A DNA stretch of 64,000 nucleotides from Demequina sp. NBRC 110053 (GTDB lineage: Bacteria > Actinomycetota > Actinomycetes > Actinomycetales > Demequinaceae): contig NZ_BBRJ01000002.1 in NCBI RefSeq assembly GCF_002090095.1, positions 1 to 64,000 on the forward strand, given 5' to 3'. A program made the position numbers and the translations under genes. The notes beneath the pieces were generated by a model. That model was given only the letters and a program-made list of their open reading frames with translations, did no database searches and was not told the DNA's origin. How positions within the stretch are numbered: position 1 is the stretch's first letter; each line of letters opens with the position of its first letter. Below, piece by piece: positions 53,807 through 62,755 of the stretch.

Positions 53807-54561
53807 TTACCTGGTACGACGCAGTGACAGGTTCTCGTCCAGGTGGCGCCGCTCGAACTCCGGATGCGCGGCCATGAAGGCGTCCGTGGCCGTGCGTGCG
53901 CCTTCGTACGTGAGGTAGTCGTCGACCACGATCACGCCGCCCGGGCTCACGAGCGGCGCCACCGCTTCGAGGCAGTACGCGACAGGGTCGTGCCAGTCGC
54001 AGTCGATGTGCACGAGCGCGAGCGGCCCCACGCCGTCAGCGACCATCGGCCAGGTCTCGTCGAACAGGCCGCGGTGAAGGGAGACCTGGCCATCGCGGGG
54101 GTCCACCCCGTGGTCGGCCAGCGCGCCTTGAACGGCTTCCAGCAGATCGTTCCTGTACCCGTAATACTGGTCACCCCGAATGCCGCGGCTGCGCCCGCTC
54201 TCGATGATCGCGAAGCGCTCCCTGGCCTGCTCACCGTCGTCGGCGCCGGAGCCGGAATGAGGCCGAACACGTCGAAGCCGTGCAGCCGTCTGTCGGGCGC
54301 GCCCACGGCGAGCGCGACCGTCACGCCCCCGAGCGCCACGCCGAACTCGGCGATCGCGCCAGGCACCCGCGCGCCTTGCACCTCCTGAAGCGCCTGCTCG
54401 AGACGGCGCAGCTTGACCGGCGAGAGGTACGTGAGGCGCTCGCGGATCACCGCGCGCGCGATGGGACTCAAGCGCGCGAAGGCCGCGACCTGACGGGGAG
54501 CTTCGATCGCCCGGCGCGCGATGGCCACTGGCGAGGATCCGGGGCTCATGAATCCCGACAT
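53807..54561 (-). pseudogene. frameshifted TylF/MycF-type O-methyltransferase-like gene
   Basis: The N-terminal frame runs from MSGFMSPGSS through GAIAEFGVALGGVTVALAVG to HGFDVFGLIPAPAP. Sequence continuing the same family (DDGEQARERFAIIESGRSRG, DQYYGYRNDLLEAV, VSLHRGLFDETWP, ALVHIDCDWHDPV, GGVIVVDDYLTYEGAR) is in a different frame from about 54246 leftwards. Joined, the two halves give a normal SAM-dependent methyltransferase of about 250 residues. One base is missing (or two extra) near 54240-54250. It could be a real mutation or a sequence error; no long homopolymer is present. Confidence 0.8.
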
Positions 54562-54586
54562 TAGCGGGCCACCCCGCGTCGGGAAC

Positions 54587-54622
54587 GGAGAAGGCCCCGG
54601 GACCGATGGTCCGGGGGCCTTC
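54587..54622 (-). terminator. terminator after tRNA-Val(CAC)
   Basis: A 15-base stem with one mismatch (GAAGGCCCCGGGACC against GGTCCGGGGGCCTTC) lies 10 bases beyond the tRNA 3-prime end on its strand. Confidence 0.75.
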
Positions 54623-54631
54623 TCGCTCGGG

Positions 54632-54703
54632 TGGGCGATACTGGGATCGAACCAGTGACCTCTTCCGTGTGAAGGAAGCGCGCTACCACTACGCCAATCG
54701 CCC
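54632..54703 (-). tRNA. tRNA-Val (anticodon CAC)
   Basis: Read on the minus strand, a full cloverleaf forms: acceptor GGGCGAT/ATCGCCC, D-arm with AGTGGTAG, anticodon loop TTCACAC and T-loop GGTTCGATCCC. The body is nearly the same as the tRNA-Val(GAC) copies at 61262 and 61649. No CCA is encoded. Confidence 0.96.
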
Positions 54704-54761
54704 TGAGCGGTGTCCATAGTAGCGCCTTCCTGGCCTTCCGCGTGACCACGGTCTCCCCGCC

Positions 54762-54779
54762 GATGAGAGAAGTCTCATC
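54762..54779. promoter_or_regulatory. palindrome upstream of the sensor kinase gene
   Basis: GATGAGA-GAAG-TCTCATC is a perfect 7-base inverted repeat 34 bases before the kinase ATG. It resembles the TGAGAG-N2-CTCTCA palindromes in front of two of the secreted-protein genes, suggesting autoregulation of the two-component system. Confidence 0.6.
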
Positions 54780-54812
54780 CCCCGGCGCCATGCCCGATGG
54801 AACACTGATCCC

Positions 54813-56336
54813 ATGACCGAGGCGCCCGACAAGCAGGAGCGACGGCGCCGTCGGCCGCACTCTCCTCAGGTGCGCACAGCGATTCTCACCGCCGTCATCG
54901 TCCTCACCGGTCTCGCTCTCGTGGTCTCCGGATGGGTCGCGGCGCAGCTGCAGACCCTGCGCGTCGCCGATCGCGTCGATGACGACCTGCGCGCCTCCGC
55001 CGAGGAGTTCAGGGTGCTTGCGACCGTCGGCATTGATCCGGACACGGGACAGCCGTTCACGTCCCCGGAGGACCTCGTGCGCACGGCGATGGAGCGCATC
55101 ATCCCTGCACGGAACGAGGGCGTGCTCGGATTCGTGGGCGGCGAGATCCGCTACACGTCGCGCGGCGCGGAGCTCGCGCTCGAGGATGATCCGCAGCTCA
55201 TCGCGCGGCTCGAGCCCTACGTGACGGCTGACGAGTCGGAGCTGGTGACGATCACCACGGATCGGACCACCTATCGAGTCGCGACCGTCCCCGTCCGCAC
55301 GGCACCGGACGGCTCCTTGGCCGAGGGGCCCGACGACGCCTCGCCCAGCTTCGACTCCGTCGCGGCGCTCGTGCTGGCCTACGACCTCGACGCCGAGCTC
55401 GAGGAGTTCAATGAGGTATTCATCATCTATGCGGGCGTCGGCGCAGCGGCGCTCCTCGTCGTCGCGCTCGTGGGATGGGCCGTATCCGGACGCCTGCTGC
55501 GCCCGGTCAGGGTGCTCGCGGACACCGCCCGGCGCATCGGCCGCGAGGACCTCAGCGAACGCATCCCGGTTGCGGGCAGCGACGACCTCGCCCGCATGAC
55601 CGAGTCGGTCAACGAGATGCTCGACCGCATCGAGGCTGCCTTCGACTCCCAGTCGCGACTGGTCGGTGATGTCAGCCATGAGCTGCGCACCCCGCTCACG
55701 ATCGTGCGCGGCCATCTGGAGGTCATGGATGTCGACGACCCTGCCGATGCGCGCGAGGTACGAGCGCTCGTGCTCGACGAGGTGGCCCGCATGAACCGCG
55801 TGGTCGCCGACCTGTCGACCCTGGCAGCGGCCGAGCGGCCCGACTTCGTCCGTGCCGAGCAGCTCGACCTCGGCGACCTGACCGACGAGGTGTTCGACAA
55901 GGCCGTGGCGCTCGGCCCCCGCACGTGGCATGTCGAGTCACGCGCCGAGGGGACGATCGAAGGCGACCGCGAGCGGCTCACTCAGGCGTGGCTGCAGCTG
56001 CTCGCCAACGCCGTCAAGTTCTCCGACGACGGTTCGCGCATCGCGATCGGGTCGAGCATCGAGCATGGGCGGGCGCTCCTGTGGGTCACCGATGAGGGCC
56101 CTGGAGTGCCGGAGCCGGACCGCGCCAGGATCTTCGAGCGGTTTCAGCGCGCCGGCGACCGCTCGCCGCACGGCTCAGGCCTGGGACTCACCATCGTGCG
56201 GAGCATCGCGCACGCACACGAAGGCGACGTCTCCGTCGACTCGACCGTCGGCGAGGGCTCGACCTTCACCATCGACGTCCCCGCCGCCGACGCCTTCGAT
56301 GGCGACCGCACACCGACCCCGCAGGAGGACCAGTGA
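54813..56336 (+). CDS. sensor histidine kinase (507 aa)
   Basis: Two membrane helices (about 22-44 and 203-225) enclose an external sensor region of about 160 residues with no recognised domain. A HAMP domain (about 226-280), the HisKA box with His289 (DVSHELRTPL), an N box (LLANAVKFSDDG), G1 (DEGPGVPEPD) and G2 (GSGLGLTIV) follow. It is a standard membrane kinase whose stimulus lies outside the cell. Its stop overlaps the regulator start by 4 bases, so they are co-translated. It faces three secreted-protein genes that share a predicted regulator site. Confidence 0.95.
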   Translation: MTEAPDKQERRRRRPHSPQVRTAILTAVIVLTGLALVVSGWVAAQLQTLRVADRVDDDLRASAEEFRVLATVGIDPDTGQPFTSPEDLVRTAMERIIPARNEGVLGFVGGEIRYTSRGAELALEDDPQLIARLEPYVTADESELVTITTDRTTYRVATVPVRTAPDGSLAEGPDDASPSFDSVAALVLAYDLDAELEEFNEVFIIYAGVGAAALLVVALVGWAVSGRLLRPVRVLADTARRIGREDLSERIPVAGSDDLARMTESVNEMLDRIEAAFDSQSRLVGDVSHELRTPLTIVRGHLEVMDVDDPADAREVRALVLDEVARMNRVVADLSTLAAAERPDFVRAEQLDLGDLTDEVFDKAVALGPRTWHVESRAEGTIEGDRERLTQAWLQLLANAVKFSDDGSRIAIGSSIEHGRALLWVTDEGPGVPEPDRARIFERFQRAGDRSPHGSGLGLTIVRSIAHAHEGDVSVDSTVGEGSTFTIDVPAADAFDGDRTPTPQEDQ

Positions 56337-57013
56337 CCCAGATCCTGATCATCGAGGACGAGGAGCGCATCGCGTCCTTCGTGTCGAAGGGACTCGAGGC
56401 GGCCGGGTACGCGACGCTCACCGCGGGCACCGCGAGGGAGGGATTCGACGCGGCGATCGTCGCCGAGCCCGATCTGGTGATCCTTGACCTGGGACTGCCG
56501 GACGAGGACGGGATGCAGCTGCTCGAGCGCCTGCGCGGATCGGGCGTCACCGTGCCGGTCATCATCCTGACCGCCCGCCGCTCGCTGGACGACACCGTGG
56601 CGGGGCTCGAGGGCGGTGCCGACGACTACATGGCGAAGCCGTTCGGCTTCGATGAGCTGCTCGCACGCGTCCGGCTGCGCCTCCGGACCGACGAGGCGGG
56701 CACGTCGACGGTCATCGAGATCGGGCCGTTGTCCCTCGACCTGCACGGGCACCGCATGCTCGTCGACGGCAAGGAGGTCGATCTGTCGGCACGAGAGTTC
56801 GCGCTCGCAGAGACGCTCATGCGCCACCCCCGTCAGGCACTCACGCGGGAACAGCTCCTCTCCCAGGTGTGGGGCTACGACTTCGACCCCGGCTCCAACG
56901 TGGTCGACGTCTATGTGCGCTACTTGCGCGCGAAGATCGGCGCGGCCCGGATCCAGACAGTGCGAGGAGTCGGCTACCGACTGGTGCCGGAGGCGTCAGG
57001 GAACGACGCGTAG
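56333..57013 (+). CDS. OmpR/PhoB-family response regulator (226 aa)
   Basis: The receiver domain has the acidic pocket (Glu8, Asp9), phosphoacceptor Asp52 (VILDLGLPDEDG), Thr80 and Lys102. The C-terminal winged helix (about residues 128-220) has LSAREFALAETLMRHPRQAL, SNVVDVYVRYLRAKI and a RGVGYRL wing. The start is GTG at 56333. OmpR/PhoB-type regulators usually bind as dimers to direct repeats spaced about 11 bases, the pattern found in front of the three genes downstream. Confidence 0.96.
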   Translation: MTQILIIEDEERIASFVSKGLEAAGYATLTAGTAREGFDAAIVAEPDLVILDLGLPDEDGMQLLERLRGSGVTVPVIILTARRSLDDTVAGLEGGADDYMAKPFGFDELLARVRLRLRTDEAGTSTVIEIGPLSLDLHGHRMLVDGKEVDLSAREFALAETLMRHPRQALTREQLLSQVWGYDFDPGSNVVDVYVRYLRAKIGAARIQTVRGVGYRLVPEASGNDA

Positions 57014-57031
57014 GCCGGCCCGAGAGCCGGC
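57014..57031. terminator. bidirectional hairpin between the regulator and the first secreted-protein gene
   Basis: GCCGGC-CCGAGA-GCCGGC lies exactly between two convergent stop codons (57013 and 57036). Confidence 0.65.
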
Positions 57032-57035
57032 GTGG

Positions 57036-57533
57036 TCAGTCAGCCGACGCGCTTGATGGGGCGCTCGCGGCGCTCGCCGCACTAGCGGGGGTCGCGGGGC
57101 TCAATGGGCTCGCGGGAGTGGCCGGGCTGGCCGGTGATGCCGGCGCGGGTGCGGACGCGACCGATGGCGCGCTTGCTGCGGGCGCGCGTTGCGTGCTTGG
57201 TGCCGACGGCGCGGATGCGGCAGACGCCGGAGTCAGCGGCGAGACCACGCTGACGCGCGGCTGCACCGCGGAGTCGGCGCTCGAGACCGCGGGTGCGCTC
57301 ACCGCGGTGACGGTGCTCACGACGCTGACAGCCGTGACGGGAGTCACGACCGCGACGCCAGGACTCAACTGGATGGAGGCGGGTTCGCCCACCACGCCCT
57401 CAAGGTCGGAATCGATCTCGATTCCCGGACCGAGGTCCGCACGCGCCTCGCCTACGGTGGAGAATGCCACCGCCGCACCGATCCCGACGATGCCGAGCGC
57501 TCCCGTCACGGTCCACCATCCCTGGCGTTCCAT
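57036..57533 (-). CDS. secreted Ser/Ala/Pro-rich protein, paralogue 1 (165 aa)
   Basis: The N-terminus is a signal peptide: WWTVTGALGIVGIGAAVAF followed by a predicted cut after ARA before DLGPGIEID. The mature part has two sections: a Val/Thr/Ser-rich domain (AVVTPVTAVSVVSTVTAVSA) and a low-complexity tail of Ser, Ala and Pro (PASPASPATPASPLSPATPA). There is no sortase motif. It shares WTVTGALGI, the A-x-A/D cleavage and GPGxE(L/I)D with the next two genes. A GGAGGAG site precedes the ATG at 57533. Function unknown. Confidence 0.75.
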   Translation of the reverse strand: MERQGWWTVTGALGIVGIGAAVAFSTVGEARADLGPGIEIDSDLEGVVGEPASIQLSPGVAVVTPVTAVSVVSTVTAVSAPAVSSADSAVQPRVSVVSPLTPASAASAPSAPSTQRAPAASAPSVASAPAPASPASPATPASPLSPATPASAASAASAPSSASAD

Positions 57534-57586
57534 GTCGCACTCCTCCCACTCACGTTGCCTGGTGATTCCATCCTCGGTGCGCTCGA

Positions 57587-57613
57587 TGAGAGAACGAGGA
57601 GACTCACATGAGA
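57587..57613 (-). promoter_or_regulatory. predicted response-regulator site for paralogue 1
   Basis: On the transcribed strand the pattern is TCTCAT-N5-TCTCCTC-N5-CTCA, three repeats spaced 11 bases. The same array precedes paralogues 2 and 3. It lies 54-80 bases upstream of the ATG. Confidence 0.65.
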
Positions 57614-57650
57614 AGCGCACTCCGTGAGCCAGGACTCGCCACGAGCATCA

Positions 57651-57683
57651 GCGGCCGCTCCATCCCTGGGACGGAACGGCCGC
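57651..57683 (-). terminator. terminator of paralogue 2
   Basis: GCGGCCG and CGGCCGC arms flank a 19-base loop that can pair internally. It lies 21 bases beyond the paralogue 2 stop, making that gene a single transcript. Confidence 0.6.
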
Positions 57684-57703
57684 ATGCCGGGCCTTGAGGG
57701 GTG

Positions 57704-58234
57704 TCAGTCCGCAGACCGCGCTGAGGGTGCAGAAGCGGGCGTCTTGGCGCTGGCCGGAGTCTTGGGGCTGACCGGGGACTTGGGCGTCACCGGGGACTTG
57801 GGCGTCACCGGGGACTTGGGCGTCACCGGGGACTTGGGCGTCACCGGCGACTGCGCCGAATAGACCGGGGTCGTGGGCTTCGAGGTCTTCGCCGGGGTCG
57901 CCGCCTTGGACTCGGTGGACTCCCGGGGCGTCGCGTTCTCCGTCGCCGACTTCGCGGGGGCCGCTGCCGACTGCACCGACCGCACGGTCCGAACGGAGAC
58001 CACGGTCTTCGCGCTGACGGGCGTGACTGCGGTGACCACGGTCGACGGGGTGAAGGTCGAGCTCACCTTCACGATCGCGTCCTGCGTCGCGGCGGGCGTG
58101 GTCGCCCGGTCCAGCTCGACCCCCGGTCCGGTGTTGCGGTTCGTGGAGGCGCCGGTGTCGGCGAGCGCCACGGTGCCGCCGATCGCGATGATGCCGAGTG
58201 CGCCCGTCACGGTCCACATGGTGCGCCTGTTCAT
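57704..58234 (-). CDS. secreted Ser/Pro/Thr/Lys-rich repeat protein, paralogue 2 (176 aa)
   Basis: The signal peptide core is [19 protein letters not shown], with a predicted cut after ALA before DTG. The mature part begins with GPGVELD and VSSTFTPSTVVTAVTPVS, then a low-complexity tail containing at least five perfect or near-perfect SPVTPK-type hexamers coded by an 18-base DNA repeat. No domain, lipobox or LPXTG motif is seen. The basic tail suggests binding to an acidic wall polymer (inference). It probably varies in length between strains. Confidence 0.75.
   Translation of the reverse strand: MNRRTMWTVTGALGIIAIGGTVALADTGASTNRNTGPGVELDRATTPAATQDAIVKVSSTFTPSTVVTAVTPVSAKTVVSVRTVRSVQSAAAPAKSATENATPRESTESKAATPAKTSKPTTPVYSAQSPVTPKSPVTPKSPVTPKSPVTPKSPVSPKTPASAKTPASAPSARSAD
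57774..57845. repeat. 18-base tandem repeat, four perfect copies, inside paralogue 2
   Basis: The unit GGGGACTTGGGCGTCACC occurs four times in a row without a mismatch, with diverged partial copies on both sides. It codes in frame for the SPVTPK repeats of the tail. Confidence 0.97.
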
Positions 58235-58298
58235 CTTCCTGTTCCATCCTCTGTCTCGATGTGTGTCGGGGGACTGAGAACCACTCTCCTCCCGCTTG

Positions 58299-58334
58299 GT
58301 GAGGCCCTGAGGAGACCGAGGTGAGAGTCCTCTC
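58299..58334 (-). promoter_or_regulatory. predicted response-regulator site for paralogue 2
   Basis: TCTCAC-N5-TCTCCTC-N5-CTCA on the transcribed strand (58299-58325), preceded by a TGAGAG-N2-CTCTCA palindrome (58321-58334). Located 65-100 bases before the ATG at 58234. Confidence 0.7.
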
Positions 58335-58365
58335 ATCATCGAGGCACGACGGCTCGTCAGACCCT

Positions 58366-58397
58366 TGTGGCCGCCCCGCCCTCAAGCGGAACGGCCA
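58366..58397 (-). terminator. terminator of paralogue 3
   Basis: GTGGCCG and CGGCCAC arms with an inner CCGC/GCGG pairing lie 16 bases beyond the paralogue 3 stop, just ahead of the paralogue 2 regulatory site. Confidence 0.6.
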
Positions 58398-58412
58398 CGA
58401 CGTCGATGGCGG

Positions 58413-60969
<2,557 letters not shown>

Positions 60970-61082
60970 GGCTCCACGGTAGTGGGCGCTGAGCAGGAGC
61001 CCGCGCGGCCCGTCCTCCCCGTTTTGTGTCCCCGCGACGAATGGGCTAGAGTTCCTATCTCGTCAGGGCAACGCCCCGACAC

Positions 61083-61155
61083 GCGGACGTGGCTCAGTTG
61101 GTAGAGCATCACCTTGCCAAGGTGAGGGTCGCGGGTTCGAGTCCCGTCGTCCGCT
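61083..61155 (+). tRNA. tRNA-Gly (anticodon GCC), copy 1
   Basis: Acceptor GCGGACG/CGTCCGC, D-loop AGTTGGTAGAG, anticodon loop TTGCCAA and T-loop GGTTCGAGTCC give a complete cloverleaf. It is identical to copy 2 at 61471. Not followed by an encoded CCA. Confidence 0.97.
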
Positions 61156-61189
61156 CGTAGGTTCCTTGCCAACCTCAGTTGGCGACCAC

Positions 61190-61260
61190 GGTGGGTTGGC
61201 CGAGAGGCGAGGCAGCGGCCTGCAAAGCCGTATACACGGGTTCGAATCCCGTACCCACCT
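61190..61260 (+). tRNA. tRNA-Cys (anticodon GCA), copy 1
   Basis: Acceptor GGTGGGT/ACCCACC, anticodon loop CTGCAAA and T-loop GGTTCGAATCC. Its acceptor stem and two variable-region bases differ from copy 2 at 61577, while the rest is identical. Confidence 0.96.
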
Positions 61261-61261
61261 C

Positions 61262-61333
61262 GGGCGATTGGCGCAGCGGTAGCGCGCTTCCCTGACACGG
61301 AAGAGGTCACTGGTTCGATCCCAGTATCGCCCA
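61262..61333 (+). tRNA. tRNA-Val (anticodon GAC), copy 1
   Basis: Acceptor GGGCGAT/ATCGCCC, anticodon loop CTGACAC and T-loop GGTTCGATCCC form a complete cloverleaf. Starts 1 base after tRNA-Cys and is identical to copy 2. Confidence 0.97.
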
Positions 61334-61470
61334 CCACGCAGGCCAGGCCGTCCCGGATCCCCGGGGCGGCCTGAGTCATATCCGGGCCACTGCTGTGCCG
61401 TGTCGGTGCTCGGTGCGGGCCCGCGCATCGGCTATCCTCGTCTACGGCCCGATGCGCGTGCACGGGCCAT

Positions 61471-61543
61471 GCGGACGTGGCTCAGTTGGTAGAGCATCAC
61501 CTTGCCAAGGTGAGGGTCGCGGGTTCGAGTCCCGTCGTCCGCT
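61471..61543 (+). tRNA. tRNA-Gly (anticodon GCC), copy 2
   Basis: Identical in sequence to the copy at 61083. It opens the second Gly-Cys-Val triplet, 137 bases after the end of the first. Confidence 0.97.
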
Positions 61544-61576
61544 CGGAGCGCCGAGGCCCTCGGGCCGAGGCACTGC

Positions 61577-61647
61577 GGTGGAGTGGCCGAGAGGCGAGGC
61601 AGCGGCCTGCAAAGCCGTCCACACGGGTTCGAATCCCGTCTCCACCT
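61577..61647 (+). tRNA. tRNA-Cys (anticodon GCA), copy 2
   Basis: Acceptor stem GGTGGAG/CTCCACC, anticodon loop CTGCAAA. Compensated changes in the acceptor stem relative to copy 1 keep pairing, so both copies look functional. Confidence 0.96.
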
Positions 61648-61648
61648 C

Positions 61649-61720
61649 GGGCGATTGGCGCAGCGGTAGCGCGCTTCCCTGACACGGAAGAGGTCACTGG
61701 TTCGATCCCAGTATCGCCCA
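61649..61720 (+). tRNA. tRNA-Val (anticodon GAC), copy 2
   Basis: Identical to copy 1, one base after tRNA-Cys. The acceptor stem ends ATCGCCCA, with no full CCA encoded. Confidence 0.97.
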
Positions 61721-61780
61721 CCACGGCAGAGCCGCCCCGACAGGGGCGGCTCGCGTGCCGCCCGCCACTATCCTCGGGGC

Positions 61781-62056
61781 ATGCGCATGGAGCCCAGTCC
61801 CCTCGTCCCGGTCACCTACGACGCCTTGTGGGGCTTCCTCGCTCTCGGCCTCGTGGTGATCACCGTCGCGGCGGTGATCTCGCAGCTGCGTCACTCCTCG
61901 GTGCTGTCGGGGCGCGTGCTCGCAGTGTGGCTCGTCATCACCGTTGTGTTCCCGCCGCTCGGAGGCATCGTGTGGTTCGTGGCCGGCCGTCCGCCCGCCC
62001 ATCGGGATCGGGCGAGGGCCGCCGCCGATGGCGAGCGCCCGCAGCTCGACGACTAG
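61781..62056 (+). CDS. small PLDc_N-domain membrane protein (91 aa)
   Basis: Two membrane helices are seen (about residues 14-36 and 45-68); the second is VWLVITVVFPPLGGIVWFVA, the usual PLDc_N (cardiolipin-synthase N-terminal) module. No catalytic HKD part follows, so it is a stand-alone version common in actinobacteria, function unknown. Its stop overlaps by 4 bases the end of the convergent DUF1684 gene. Confidence 0.8.
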   Translation: MRMEPSPLVPVTYDALWGFLALGLVVITVAAVISQLRHSSVLSGRVLAVWLVITVVFPPLGGIVWFVAGRPPAHRDRARAAADGERPQLDD

Positions 62057-62646
62057 TCGAGCGCGACGTACCGCTCCCCTGCCTCGACCGCGACGGCGAG
62101 CGTGTTGCCGGGCCCTGGCAGCGGGCACACCCAGTCGCTCGAGTACGCGCACGAGGGCTGGAACGCGAAGTTGAGGTCGATCACCAGCGCATCCCTGTCA
62201 CCGCCCAGGTCGGCGCCCTTCACCGTGTCGAGCACGTAGCGCCCGCCGCCGTAGGTGCTCTGCGACGCATCACGCAGGGGGAGGAAGACCCCGCCGCCGT
62301 AGGAGTCGAGCCACCACACGTCGAGAGCTCCGAGGCCCGGCAGGTCGATGCGGCCGATGCGCTCGAAGGGCACGACGCCGTCGGTGGGCGTGGGAACCTC
62401 GCGACGTTCGCTCTCCGCGGGCTCGACCGCGACCTCGAAGCGGTATGCGGGGTCATAGGGGGCGACGTCTGCCGTGAAGCCGTGGCGATGCTGCGGCGGC
62501 ACGGGCGAGGCAGGGTGCCGGGCCAGCAGGCGGTCGCGCCCGGCCACCCAGTGACCGTGCGCACGCTCCGGCCGCTCCTCGGCTCTCACCTCGGCGTAGA
62601 GAGTCGCCACGCGTGCCCGCCAGTCTCGTACGTCCCAGGAGTCCAT
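62053..62646 (-). CDS. DUF1684 family protein (197 aa)
   Basis: Family signatures run in order: DRLLARHPASPVPPQHR, YRFEVAVEP, GGGVFLPLRDASQSTYGGGR, then VIDLNFAFQPSCAYSSDWVC and PLPGPGNTLAVAVEAGERY. DUF1684 proteins are cytoplasmic and of unknown function. The start is uncertain; ATG at 62646 fits the family length. It is divergent from treY, with a 109-base shared upstream region. Confidence 0.82.
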   Translation of the reverse strand: MDSWDVRDWRARVATLYAEVRAEERPERAHGHWVAGRDRLLARHPASPVPPQHRHGFTADVAPYDPAYRFEVAVEPAESERREVPTPTDGVVPFERIGRIDLPGLGALDVWWLDSYGGGVFLPLRDASQSTYGGGRYVLDTVKGADLGGDRDALVIDLNFAFQPSCAYSSDWVCPLPGPGNTLAVAVEAGERYVALD

Positions 62647-62755
62647 GGCCGTGCAACCTCGGCAGCGGCGGGGAGATTCCGGCCAGCACGAGACATGACC
62701 GTCACCTCCATCTGCGAGGATGAGTGCAACGTCATCGATGGAGGTACCGCTCGAC

